The position numbers and the translations under genes were made by a program. A stretch of DNA of 64,000 nucleotides from JAFGBN01 sp964394145 (GTDB lineage: Bacteria; Chloroflexota; Dehalococcoidia; GIF9; AB-539-J10). Location of the stretch: assembly GCA_964394145.1 (NCBI GenBank), contig CAYMVL010000043.1:55004-119003 (forward strand), written 5' to 3'. A model generated the notes under the pieces. It had not been told where the DNA came from, searched no databases, and saw only the letters and a program-made list of their open reading frames with translations. This document shows, piece after piece, positions 1 through 7,702 of this stretch (position 1 is its first letter; each line of letters starts with the position of its first letter).

Positions 1-66
1 ACATTATCAACTCAACACGCCGCTATGGGATAAGCTGACCGATTCAGTTTTTCCCTTCAATTTTCT

Positions 67-1629
67 CTAGGTAGGCATTATGCCATGCTTTTTTGCCGGC
101 AAATCAACTGCCTTATTCCTAAATAGCTTCAGTGCCCGGCATATGTGAGGCCTTGTTTCTGCCGGGTCTATTATAGCATCTATGTGTAACTTGGATGCGG
201 GCAGGTAAGGATTGGCAAATCTCTCCCTGTACTCTTCTATCAACTCTTCCCGTTTCCTGTCAGGGTCCCTTGCCTCTTTTATTGTCTTAGACTCAATAAC
301 ATCGACAGCCCCTTCCGGCCCCATCACCGCCACCTCAGCCGTAGGCCATGCGAAGACTATATCAGCACCCAAGTCTTTCGAGCACATACCCAGGTAAGAT
401 CCTCCGTATGCTTTCCTGATAATTGTGGTTATTTTTGGTACTGTTGCCTCTGAGTAGGCATAGAGCATTTTAGCGCCATGCCTTATTATTCCACCCCACT
501 CCTGCTGCGTTCCGGGTAAGTATCCTGGGACGTCGACAAAATTCAATAAGGTGATATTAAATGCGTCGCAGAACCTGATGAACCTGGAGGCTTTATCGGA
601 GCAGTCTATATCAAGAGAACCGGCGAGATGCATTGGCTGCTGTGCTATAATACCTACAGTATCTCCATCCATTCTGGCGAAACAGGTTACAATGTTCCTC
701 GCAAACTTCTCCTGCCACTCGAAAATTACTCCGTTATCCACCACTAATCTGAGTACTTGCTTCATATCATAGGGAGTCTTAGGACGATCTGGCACTATCT
801 CCCTCAGCTTTGGCTCAGCCCTATCCCAGGGATCACCGGTGTCAACATGCGGTGGTTTCTCCTTGTTATTTGATGGTAAATATCCGAGCAAGGTCTTTAT
901 TTGCTCAATGCATTCATCCTCATCTTTGGCAAAAAAAGTTCCATTTCCACTCTTCTCGCAATTGGCTCTGGCACCGCCGAGCTCCTCCGAATCAACATCC
1001 TCCCCAAGGACCGCCCTTATTACTTTTGGCCCGGTAATGAACGCTTGCGTCCTTCTATCCACGGTGAAGATGCAGTCCATCAACGCTGGTGAATAGACTG
1101 CTCCTCCTGCGCAAGGCCCTACGATGGCGCACAGTTGGGGAACAACACCTGAATATATCGTATTTCTATAAAACATGTCCCCATAGCCGGACAGCGAGTC
1201 AACTCCTTCTTGTATTCTGGCGCCGCCGGAATCAGCGACGTACAATATGGGGCAGCCGGCCTTTGCCGCTTCATCCATCACCCTGCACATCTTATCAGCA
1301 TGTCTTCTTCCCAGTGTGCCACCCATAACCGTGAAATCTTGAAAGAAGCCATAGACAGGTCTTCCGTTAATATTTCCGTACCCAGCTATAACGCCATCTG
1401 CCGGTATGTCCTGTTTATACAAGTCATAGCTTAGGGATTCAGACCTAGCCCATAAACCGATTTCGAGGAACGTGTCCGGATCGTAGAGCTTCTCCACCCT
1501 CTCCCTAGCTGTGTACTTGCCTTTAGCGTGTTGCTCCTCTACTTTCTTCGCCCCTCCCATCTCCTTTAGCCTCGCCTCTTCTCTCTTCATCCATTCCAGT
1601 TTCTGCAGCGACGTCTGTTCGTTAGGCAC
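67..1629 (-). CDS. acyl-CoA carboxylase carboxyltransferase subunit (propionyl/methylmalonyl-CoA type)
   Basis: This 520-residue protein belongs to the biotin-dependent carboxyltransferase family (PccB/MmdA/AccD5 type), which moves a carboxyl group between carboxybiotin and an acyl-CoA such as propionyl-CoA. The length is typical. The N-terminal crotonase-like half carries GRPVYGFFQDFTVMGGT and a glycine-rich ADSGGARIQEG oxyanion motif. The C-terminal half carries KAYGGSYLGMCSKDLGAD and WPTAEVAVMGPEGAV. The gene ends close to the left edge, so biotin carrier or carboxylase partners may lie outside the window. A biotin ligase lies farther along. Whether it works as a carboxylase or as part of a Na+-pumping decarboxylase cannot be decided here. 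Confidence 0.93.
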   Translation of the reverse strand: MPNEQTSLQKLEWMKREEARLKEMGGAKKVEEQHAKGKYTARERVEKLYDPDTFLEIGLWARSESLSYDLYKQDIPADGVIAGYGNINGRPVYGFFQDFTVMGGTLGRRHADKMCRVMDEAAKAGCPILYVADSGGARIQEGVDSLSGYGDMFYRNTIYSGVVPQLCAIVGPCAGGAVYSPALMDCIFTVDRRTQAFITGPKVIRAVLGEDVDSEELGGARANCEKSGNGTFFAKDEDECIEQIKTLLGYLPSNNKEKPPHVDTGDPWDRAEPKLREIVPDRPKTPYDMKQVLRLVVDNGVIFEWQEKFARNIVTCFARMDGDTVGIIAQQPMHLAGSLDIDCSDKASRFIRFCDAFNITLLNFVDVPGYLPGTQQEWGGIIRHGAKMLYAYSEATVPKITTIIRKAYGGSYLGMCSKDLGADIVFAWPTAEVAVMGPEGAVDVIESKTIKEARDPDRKREELIEEYRERFANPYLPASKLHIDAIIDPAETRPHICRALKLFRNKAVDLPAKKHGIMPT

Positions 1630-1769
1630 GATGAACCTCCTGTCCAGATTCTAAGCCGCGAATTTAACATTATACCAGCTTCTTTTCTAATATTCCCAAC
1701 TCTTGACAGGGTCCATCATTTTTGCTACAGGTTTTCTCAGGTAGAAAGTCACATAAGGAGGTCACTATT

Positions 1770-2111
1770 ATGGAAAGCCAGTTAGAACTTAACGACGAGC
1801 GCCTGAAGCTGAGGGGCAAGTTTGTCCAGGAGCTGCCTGGTCTGTCTAAAGCCGAAAACGGTGTATTCAATGAGGTGTATAAGGATGGGGCAGTCAGTCG
1901 TAAGGTGAAACGTTTGATGGCTCTAGCCCTGGCACTTGGGGTTGGCTGCACCAATTGTATTCTAGCTCAGACCATGGAGGCGCTGGATGCTGGAGCCACC
2001 AAGGATGAGATATTGGAGACTATCTCGGTGGCTGTTGTCTTGAGGGGTACCACCGGCATTGGCGAGTCACTTAGGGTAATTAAGTTGCTGGAAGAATTGG
2101 GGCTGGGATAG
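1770..2111 (+). CDS. carboxymuconolactone decarboxylase / AhpD-like family protein
   Basis: A 113-residue all-helical AhpD/CMD-like protein. The start at 1770 is preferred because AAGGAGG sits just upstream; a 16-residue in-frame extension lacks such a site. The CxxC motif is present (C60-T-N-C63 within GVGCTNCILAQ), followed by the family's ETISVAVVLRG helix. In AhpD a His four residues after the second Cys completes the proton relay; here that position is Gln67. It is therefore probably a relative with altered chemistry rather than a proven peroxidase partner. It is divergent from the carboxyltransferase gene and has no obvious functional partner. Confidence 0.8.
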   Translation: MESQLELNDERLKLRGKFVQELPGLSKAENGVFNEVYKDGAVSRKVKRLMALALALGVGCTNCILAQTMEALDAGATKDEILETISVAVVLRGTTGIGESLRVIKLLEELGLG

Positions 2112-2122
2112 CTGAGCCAGCC
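2101..2122 (+). other. inverted repeat overlapping the stop codon of the AhpD-like gene
   Basis: A six-base stem (GGCTGG / CCAGCC) has the TAG stop codon in its ten-base loop. There is no T-run after it, so intrinsic termination is not shown. It is one of four places in this window where a hairpin spans a stop codon. Confidence 0.3.
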
Positions 2123-2253
2123 TTGCGCCGTGGGAAGTTGATTTTATCCGCGTTACAGCTTTAGTCTGGGGCTGTAGTTTCTCCATCACCTCATATTTTC
2201 TATAACAGACACTACAGTAGCAGCCATTCTATAGCGCTGTGCGAATTGTTTGC

Positions 2254-2268
2254 TATAATTATGAGCTA
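2254..2268 (+). promoter_or_regulatory. -10 box next to the folP start (possible leaderless start)
   Basis: A perfect TATAAT lies only eight bases before the folP ATG and no Shine-Dalgarno motif is visible. A transcript starting about seven bases after the box would begin at or next to the ATG. No good -35 box is seen, so this is a suggestion only. Confidence 0.4.
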
Positions 2269-3158
2269 TGGCCGGCGGCGCTAATCTCGAGGAGACGGGG
2301 CTTGGCCGCACCGAATGCGGCAGGCTGACTCTTAATTGGGGCAAGAGAACCTATATTATGGGTGTGGTAAACGTTTCTCCAGATTCCTTCACTGGCGATG
2401 GGCTTGAAACCTGCGAAGAGGCTGTAGTTAAGGCGAAACGCTTGGCCACTGAGGGTGCAGATATTATCGATATCGGTGGGGAATCTACCCGCCCTGGCTC
2501 GGCCTCTATCCCGATTGATGAGGAGCTGCGCCGAATAATTCCCGTAGTGGAGAGATTAAGGAACGAAACAACATTGCCGTTAAGTGTGGATACTTATAAG
2601 GAGGAGGTGGCTCGTTGCGCTCTGGATGCCGGTGCCAATATGGTAAACGATATTTGGGCATTGAAGTATGAGCCGAAGTTGGCTGAGATGGCAGCTCTAA
2701 AAGGAGTGCCTCTTGTCTTAATGAGCAATCAGCGTGATTCGCCACCCTGTGATAATATTATGCCCACGATTATCTCTGACTTACAGAGAGCTATTGGGGA
2801 AGCTTTGGAGCGAGGGGTCTCCTGGGAAAATATCATCGTTGACCCAGGCATTGGCTTTGGTAAAACACAAGCGCAAAACCTGGAGATTTTACAGAGATTG
2901 GAAGAACTCAAGACTCTACGGAGGCCCATCCTTCTGGGTAGCTCACGCAAGTCAGTGATAGGCTGGGTATTGGATTTGACCTCAAAGAAGAAGTTATCAG
3001 GTCTGCCATTCGTTCCCCCCTCTGACCACAGAGTAGAGGGAACTGCGGCCAGCATAGCCATTGGCATTGCCAAAGGTGCCGATATTGTCCGGGTACATGA
3101 TGTCAAAGAGATGGCACTTGTGTGTAAGATGAGCGATGCTATTGTTAGAGGTCGGTGA
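2268..3158 (+). CDS. folP: dihydropteroate synthase
   Basis: Dihydropteroate synthase joins 6-hydroxymethyl-dihydropterin diphosphate to p-aminobenzoate in folate synthesis. The 296-residue TIM-barrel protein shows the signature GVVNVSPDSFTGDG, the GADIIDIGGESTRPG pterin-site motif, SVDTYKEEVA, and a C-terminal RVHDVKEM that completes the sulfonamide/pABA pocket. The last codons overlap the GTG of folK (GTGA), so translation is coupled. folP, folK and the PTPS-family gene form one co-directional unit, which is a folate block. Confidence 0.96.
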   Translation: MAGGANLEETGLGRTECGRLTLNWGKRTYIMGVVNVSPDSFTGDGLETCEEAVVKAKRLATEGADIIDIGGESTRPGSASIPIDEELRRIIPVVERLRNETTLPLSVDTYKEEVARCALDAGANMVNDIWALKYEPKLAEMAALKGVPLVLMSNQRDSPPCDNIMPTIISDLQRAIGEALERGVSWENIIVDPGIGFGKTQAQNLEILQRLEELKTLRRPILLGSSRKSVIGWVLDLTSKKKLSGLPFVPPSDHRVEGTAASIAIGIAKGADIVRVHDVKEMALVCKMSDAIVRGR

Positions 3159-3643
3159 AAGTATTGGCTACCGCTTATCTCTGTCTAGGCTCAAATTTGG
3201 GAGAGCGCGAAAGAAATTTGACTCAGGCTCTATCAGCGCTGTCGCAAAAGGTAAATTTGAACAAGGTCTCTTCCATTTACGAGACGGAACCGGTAGGGTA
3301 CAGAGACCAACCGTTTTTCCTTAACATGGTGTGTCAAATTACCACTGATTTGAGTCCTCGGGAACTACTCCGCCTGGCTAAAGATATTGAAATCAAAATG
3401 GGCAGGCAAATCAGCTTCACCAATGCTCCGCGGCCTATCGATATAGATATACTGTTTTACGACAAGCAGATCATTCAGACCCAAGAGCTGACCATACCGC
3501 ATGCCCGCCTGGCAGACAGGGCATTCGTACTCATACCCTTGGCCGAAATTGCCCCTGAGTTGATTCACCCCGGGCTTAATAAGAGCATTGCCCAATTAGC
3601 TGGCGGCGCATCGGGCCATAATGGGGTGCGAAAAATACACTAG
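3155..3643 (+). CDS. folK: 2-amino-4-hydroxy-6-hydroxymethyldihydropteridine diphosphokinase (HPPK)
   Basis: HPPK transfers diphosphate from ATP to 6-hydroxymethyl-dihydropterin just before the FolP step. The 162-residue protein has the N-terminal CLGSNLGERERNL, the loop motif YETEPVGYRDQPFFLNMV and the catalytic signature APRPIDIDILFYD, followed by PHARLADRAFVLIPLAEI. It starts at a GTG that overlaps the folP stop by four bases, which fits translational coupling. No separate dihydroneopterin aldolase (FolB) gene is seen nearby. Confidence 0.95.
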   Translation: MKVLATAYLCLGSNLGERERNLTQALSALSQKVNLNKVSSIYETEPVGYRDQPFFLNMVCQITTDLSPRELLRLAKDIEIKMGRQISFTNAPRPIDIDILFYDKQIIQTQELTIPHARLADRAFVLIPLAEIAPELIHPGLNKSIAQLAGGASGHNGVRKIH

Positions 3644-3652
3644 GAGGCTCCA

Positions 3653-4021
3653 ATGTATGAACTCTTTGTAGAAGATCATTTTGACTCGGCTCATTATCTG
3701 AGGCATTATCACGGCAAGTGCGAAAACTTGCATGGTCACCGCTATAAGGTAGTAGTGCGTCTGGAGGGAACCAGGCTTGATGAAGCTGGTTTGGCCTACG
3801 ATTTTGCCCAATTGAAGCGTGAACTGAGGCAAGTTACCGATCGATTTGACCATCATTGTCTCAATGAAGTGATACCTTTTGACAAAATTGAGCCCTCATG
3901 TGAGAACATTGCCGCTACCATATTCCATGAGCTGCTGCCTCGTATCTCTGAAGCGCCGGTGACGCTAACTTGCGTGGAGGTGTGGGAATCGCCTACAACA
4001 GGAGTGGCCTATCGCCCCTGA
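3653..4021 (+). CDS. 6-pyruvoyl-tetrahydropterin synthase / QueD family protein (PTPS-I/III dual motif)
   Basis: A 122-residue T-fold enzyme of COG0720. Zinc ligands are visible as H14, H27 and H29 (HGKCENLHGHRY). The motif reads Cys23-Glu24-x-x-His-Gly-His. Cys four before the HGH is typical of QueD (queuosine precursor synthesis). Glu three before it is typical of PTPS-III enzymes, which replace FolB by cleaving dihydroneopterin triphosphate. Having both fits the described PTPS-I/III class that serves both pathways. Its place right after folP-folK, nine bases downstream with an AGGAGG site, supports a folate role. The 3' end overlaps the convergent Trm112 gene. Confidence 0.88.
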   Translation: MYELFVEDHFDSAHYLRHYHGKCENLHGHRYKVVVRLEGTRLDEAGLAYDFAQLKRELRQVTDRFDHHCLNEVIPFDKIEPSCENIAATIFHELLPRISEAPVTLTCVEVWESPTTGVAYRP

Positions 4022-4200
4022 GTTTGCTGGCTGGGTGGCAACAAGTTCGGGATTGTATCTGCTATAGGATAGGAATGCTGGCATTTGGGACAATATAAAG
4101 AACCTGTGATAACTTCCCCTCCCTCCTCTTTATCCACATTCAGGTGCAAAGTCCCTTTACATACTGGACAGACTAAGATGTTTACCAGTTCCTTTTTCAT
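4009..4200 (-). CDS. Trm112 family zinc-ribbon protein
   Basis: A 63-residue Trm112-like protein. It has two zinc knuckles (CPVC near the N-terminus, CPKC about 30 residues later) and the closing IADTIPNLLP that is typical of the family. In other organisms Trm112 activates RNA and protein methyltransferases; the bacterial role is less clear. The ATG at 4200 is preferred over an upstream TTG. A TATAAT ends about 12 bases before it, so the leader would be very short. It overlaps the PTPS-family gene tail to tail by 13 bases. Confidence 0.85.
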   Translation of the reverse strand: MKKELVNILVCPVCKGTLHLNVDKEEGGEVITGSLYCPKCQHSYPIADTIPNLLPPSQQTQGR

Positions 4201-4204
4201 CCTC

Positions 4205-4260
4205 AGCTGCAATTATAACATATGAATAGTAATCAGCGAGAAAGTGCTATAATAGTCGAG
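4205..4260. promoter_or_regulatory. divergent -10 boxes between the Trm112 gene and the small-gene operon
   Basis: Two TATAAT boxes face away from each other. One is on the minus strand at 4212-4217, toward the Trm112 gene. The other is on the plus strand at 4248-4253, toward the gene at 4287, which also has GAAGGAAGG before its ATG. Clear -35 boxes are not seen. Confidence 0.45.
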
Positions 4261-4286
4261 CATGATACTCTGAAGGAAGGCAGAAG

Positions 4287-4634
4287 ATGACAACTCAGAT
4301 CAGGAAGACTTATCGAGGTATAAATCCGGAGATGCTCTATGATGAAATGCGAGGTTTGGCACAAAAGCAAGGCCTTGCGGTCGATGAAGTTAAGCAACAG
4401 ACTTATTCCCTCCCTAGCGGATCTACGCAGTCCCGAGTAACCCTGAAATTCAAGACGCAAGGTGAAAAGGCTGAAGACGAGAAGACTTGCGGGGACGCCC
4501 ACATTATGAGCTCGCCCGGAGGCGAGACAAAAATGCTCCTTGACCTGGACGAAGACAGCCTGTCTCAGGAAAGGATTTCGGCCTTCCAGCAAGACTTGGA
4601 TTTCATTCTTGGGTCATATGAGGTTAAGTGGTAA
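4287..4634 (+). CDS. conserved hypothetical protein, 115 aa
   Basis: I do not recognise this 115-residue protein. It is polar and soluble with no signal peptide or membrane segment. A basic N-terminal third is followed by a mixed region ending in DLDEDSLSQERISAF and the short FILGSYEVKW. It has a good start, with TATAAT about 35 bases upstream and a GAAGGAAGG ribosome site. It overlaps the next small gene by 17 bases, and that one overlaps a third, so the three are probably made together. Confidence 0.7.
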   Translation: MTTQIRKTYRGINPEMLYDEMRGLAQKQGLAVDEVKQQTYSLPSGSTQSRVTLKFKTQGEKAEDEKTCGDAHIMSSPGGETKMLLDLDEDSLSQERISAFQQDLDFILGSYEVKW

Positions 4635-4791
4635 ACAGGTGGGCAAAGAGACCAGGCAAGAACGCAGAGAGAAACAGCGCATAAAGCAAGAAACTAAGAT
4701 GCCTCAGCATGGTAAAAGCCTGGCAAGGATCTATCAGGACACCGTATCTAAGAGAGCCAGGATGAAGAAAGTCGTCAAGAAACCAAAATGA
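4618..4791 (+). CDS. small basic protein, 57 aa, unknown function
   Basis: A 57-residue, very lysine- and arginine-rich protein, with ETRQERREKQRIKQETK near the start and SKRARMKKVVKKPK at the end. Such composition suggests nucleic-acid or ribosome contact, but no family is recognised. The ATG at 4618 is preferred: the longer reading from 4540 would sit wholly inside the upstream gene. Its stop overlaps the ATG of the next ORF (ATGA), which supports coupling. Confidence 0.55.
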   Translation: MRLSGKQVGKETRQERREKQRIKQETKMPQHGKSLARIYQDTVSKRARMKKVVKKPK

Positions 4792-4916
4792 GTCTAATTC
4801 GCGGTGTAATAGGGAAATTTCTTCTCAGAGGTCCAATCATAGTCTTGGTTTGCCTGGCTATCGGTTTCGCTATAGCCCGCGGCGCCAGTTGGGTACTTCA
4901 GCGTTTAGTATGGTGA
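4788..4916 (+). CDS. small single-pass membrane protein, 42 aa
   Basis: A 42-codon ORF begins at an ATG that overlaps the stop of the basic-protein gene (ATGA). The product has a short basic N-terminus (MSLIRGVIGKFLLRG), a hydrophobic segment of about 15-18 residues (PIIVLVCLAIGFAIA), and a tail with W, R and W. It looks like a one-helix membrane peptide. The function is unknown. Tight coupling to a basic protein could mean membrane tethering, but that is only a guess. Confidence 0.5.
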   Translation: MSLIRGVIGKFLLRGPIIVLVCLAIGFAIARGASWVLQRLVW

Positions 4917-5217
4917 TCATATCGGTTTCAATTTCGCGTTAGAGTTGAACGTCGGCCAGATTGGGGCCAATGAGTTTCAGGTTGCTCGTGGCCTCTATCC
5001 CTTTGATTAGTAAATCAAATTGGATTGTGCGCCGGGTTACATCAGAAGCTGGCTATTGGAATCTGAGCCGCGAGGCCTGGCCGTAGCGAGTCAGCTGTAA
5101 GATTAGTCTACGCAATCTAGGCGATAAGGGATTACATATGCCCTGTGTCATGTTAAAATTACGCCGGTTGCTTTGTAATGCCAAGGGAATGGAATTTGGA
5201 ATTCAGTCTGGAGGGAA
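4917..5217. other. 301-base stretch without a supported gene
   Basis: No ORF with a credible start is seen on either strand. The final bases hold the GGAGGG ribosome site of the thioredoxin-fusion gene. AT-rich text (TGTTAAAATTACG) about 60 bases before that start could hold a promoter, but no clean consensus is present. Confidence 0.4.
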
Positions 5218-5811
5218 ATGAGGATGGATGAGTCTTTTACCCAGGACCAAGCAGTCGCCTCTGTTCGTTATGAACTGGCTATCACGACGGATGAGGCCAG
5301 GCTCGGAACCAAGAAGATATTGTCCCGTGGTGGTAAGAGGCTGGAGGTGATGATACCTGCAGGGGTAGTAGCGGGAAACATACTAAAACTGAGCAACGCC
5401 CTGCAGTTAACAGACGACCATCCCGGAGACATTCTGATTCAAGTCAGAATCAAGGAAGAACCACAAGCCAGAGTCGTTGAAGTCAACGTTATCGAAATCA
5501 ACGATGATAACTTCGAGACTGAGGTGTTGAAATCAGAACTGCCCGTCTTGGTGGACTTCTGGGCACCATGGTGTGGCCCGTGCCGTATGATTGGCCCCAC
5601 TACCGAAAAGCTGGCTAAGGAATACGAAGGGCGGGTCAAATTCCGCAAGATAAACATAGACGAGAATCGCCTGGCAGCCGCCAAATATATGGTGATGAGC
5701 ATTCCGCTGCTATTATTCTTCAGGGATGGCAAGGTAGTCGACCAAATCATCGGTGCGGTGCCCGAGTCCGAGCTCCGATCGAAGGTAGAATCGGTTCTTG
5801 CGGCGCAATAG
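5218..5811 (+). CDS. DnaJ C-terminal-like domain fused to thioredoxin
   Basis: This 197-residue protein has two parts. Residues ~20-80 match the C-terminal substrate-binding fold of DnaJ/Hsp40 (RLGTKKILSRGG, LEVMIPAGVVAGNILKLS, HPGDILIQVRI). Residues ~90-197 are a full thioredoxin with the active site WAPWCGPC (C119, C122) and the cis-proline loop MSIPLLLFF. The fusion may direct disulfide exchange to unfolded clients; that is inference. A second ATG at 5224 is better spaced from GGAGGG and may be the true start. It stands alone, flanked by spacers of more than 140 bases. Confidence 0.88.
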   Translation: MRMDESFTQDQAVASVRYELAITTDEARLGTKKILSRGGKRLEVMIPAGVVAGNILKLSNALQLTDDHPGDILIQVRIKEEPQARVVEVNVIEINDDNFETEVLKSELPVLVDFWAPWCGPCRMIGPTTEKLAKEYEGRVKFRKINIDENRLAAAKYMVMSIPLLLFFRDGKVVDQIIGAVPESELRSKVESVLAAQ

Positions 5812-5960
5812 GCCCTTCGGATGGAGCTTTGAGACCGGGATCATCGTGACCGGCTCGCGCTACATGCTAACAGGGATAGATATACCATGTGGCGAAATGT
5901 TAACCGATTTGTGCCAGGCTAGAGTAGCATGATGCCTATTGATTTTATGGGAGGTGGGCA

Positions 5961-6413
5961 ATGAAAGCACGTGAAGGGCAAATCGGCCGGGTCTTTATGA
6001 TACGGCTCGAAGATGGGGATCTGTTGCCCCAATGTATTCAGCGTTTTGCTGAGGAGAATGGGGTGTTGAGGGGACATGCTCTTTTAGTGGGTGGGGTAGG
6101 GGGAGGAAACCTCGTTGTTGGTCCGCGACGCTCAGAGGAAATGCCACCGGAGCCGATGGTGTTGCCCGTTGATGGGGCGCACGAGGTGCTGGGAGTTGGG
6201 GTACTGGCTCCGGGTGAAGATGGCAAACCTGTCCTGCACATGCATGCCGCGCTGGGACGGGCAGGACAGACGATGGCTGGGTGCGTGCAGCGTGGAGTCA
6301 CGATATGGCTTGTCGGTGAGGTTGTGCTATATGAAATCCTGGGTGCGGATTTGAGGCGTATCAAGCATGAGCAGAGTGACTTTGAGCTTCTGGATACTGG
6401 GGATGACAGGTGA
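5961..6413 (+). CDS. PPC/DUF296 (PCC) domain protein
   Basis: A single PPC/DUF296 domain of 150 residues. The family's signature region LHMHAALG is present with the preceding GEDGKPVLH, and the fold's C-terminal strand follows (WLVGEVVLYEILG). In plants this domain accompanies AT-hooks. Bacterial single-domain forms are trimeric and of unknown function; the conserved histidines hint at metal binding. The start has GGGAGGTGGGCA just upstream. The next gene is co-directional but 160 bases away. Confidence 0.85.
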   Translation: MKAREGQIGRVFMIRLEDGDLLPQCIQRFAEENGVLRGHALLVGGVGGGNLVVGPRRSEEMPPEPMVLPVDGAHEVLGVGVLAPGEDGKPVLHMHAALGRAGQTMAGCVQRGVTIWLVGEVVLYEILGADLRRIKHEQSDFELLDTGDDR

Positions 6414-6574
6414 ATTGAAGGTACAATGGCTCAATTATGAAATACTCCGGGGGCCTTGACTGGATGTGACGTGTTGGCTACCCGGTCAGCTCGGGATCGC
6501 GCGCACTGTTGATTTGCGCCAACTAGGAGCGGTTGCTGGTTGATTTTCCAAAGTGCAACCGAGCATAATATGGC

Positions 6575-7225
6575 ATGGAATACAGGATCACACCTGCTCT
6601 CATAATCATTGACTTCCAAAACTGTTTCGTGTCCCCGGGGGGCGCATTCGATCAACTTGGTTATGGCATATCCATATATCAGAAAGTGTTACCGGTCGTT
6701 CAGGGCCTGTATCAGAAGGCAAGGTCGTTGAATATCCCGGTGTTTTTCTCGCAGGCACTCCGCGAGCAATCAGGGATTGATATGCTGGAGAGGGTGCACC
6801 AGATTCTGCCTGACAAGCGACGCGAGCGGATTGAAAAAATGCCTCTGTGTATTCGCGGTACGTGGGATAGTGATTTCGTTGAGGGCTTGAAACCCCAGGA
6901 CGGCGACCATGTGGTTCACAAGAGACGTGATTCCGTCTTCCAGGATACCGAATTCGGACTTTGGCTACGGTCGATGAGAATAGACACTATAATATTCTCA
7001 GGGATCGACAGCTCTATTTGCGTGGAGTCTTCCTTGCGTGATGCCTTTAACCGAGGTTGGGATGTGCTTCTGGTATCCGATGCTACTGCTTCCCTGAATA
7101 ACGCCTTCTACCGGACGACACTCGCGGAGATCAGCGAGAATTTCGGTTTGGTCATGACATCTGACGAAGTGTTTCGCAATCTGAGTGCCTTAGGTGACGG
7201 CCGGTTCTTGCTGAAGGTCGAGTAA
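6575..7225 (+). CDS. isochorismatase-family cysteine hydrolase
   Basis: A 216-residue member of the isochorismatase/nicotinamidase superfamily. The triad is visible as Asp13 (IIIDFQNCF), a Lys in VVHKRRDSVF, and the nucleophile Cys in GIDSSICVESS, where many homologues have Thr in place of Ser around the Cys. Members hydrolyse amides (nicotinamide, ureidoacrylate, carbamates) or isochorismate, and the substrate cannot be assigned here. A CATAAT box lies six bases before the ATG and no Shine-Dalgarno site is seen, so the message may be leaderless. The gene lies upstream of the mannosylglycerate genes on the same strand. Confidence 0.85.
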   Translation: MEYRITPALIIIDFQNCFVSPGGAFDQLGYGISIYQKVLPVVQGLYQKARSLNIPVFFSQALREQSGIDMLERVHQILPDKRRERIEKMPLCIRGTWDSDFVEGLKPQDGDHVVHKRRDSVFQDTEFGLWLRSMRIDTIIFSGIDSSICVESSLRDAFNRGWDVLLVSDATASLNNAFYRTTLAEISENFGLVMTSDEVFRNLSALGDGRFLLKVE

Positions 7226-7702
7226 GTTCTGGATTCTTCAAATGGTTCTCTGCTGAAACTGGCGGGCTATCCATAGCAGTTCGTAATTGATTCTTAGGCA
7301 AGGGAAAGTTATATCCTGTGGCAAACTGTGTCATTGAGTCTAAAGCCGCCCGCATATTCAGGCTTGCCTCAGGTTGATGTGAGCTGTGGAAGAAATGCCA
7401 AATGTGTGCAAAGAAAAGGCAAAAGAGTACAAGTAGAGATTCGACAGCTGATGTCATGCATGTCCGGAGGAGAACCTCTAAGGGTCTAGATATGCCTCTG
7501 AAGAAGGACCACCGTTGATTCATATGGGTTTTGGCCCTGCTTCGGTTTTAAGCTGCTGCGTCGAACCCTTGAGGAGCATGGACTCACCCCGGGTGAACAA
7601 TTCATGGCGCTTGATAACACACGTGCTGGCAAGCTGCTAGATCTATCCCGTGCTGGCATTAAATTAGCTTTTAAGGTAGACTATGCTAGAGAGGCCGATG
7701 TC
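7226..7702. other. 477-base region before glycerate kinase, with an open frame leading into it
   Basis: From 7502 the frame of the glycerate kinase gene is open upstream of the chosen start for 67 codons. It includes an ATG at 7604 and a protein-like run (LLRRTLEEHGLTPGEQF). It may be an N-terminal extension or the remnant of another gene. The rest of the region shows nothing convincing. Confidence 0.35.

Noticed and set aside
7152..7523. Minus-strand frame of 123 codons between the isochorismatase and glycerate kinase genes
   Set aside because: It overlaps the end of the isochorismatase-like gene, has no ribosome site and has low-complexity, unrecognised text.
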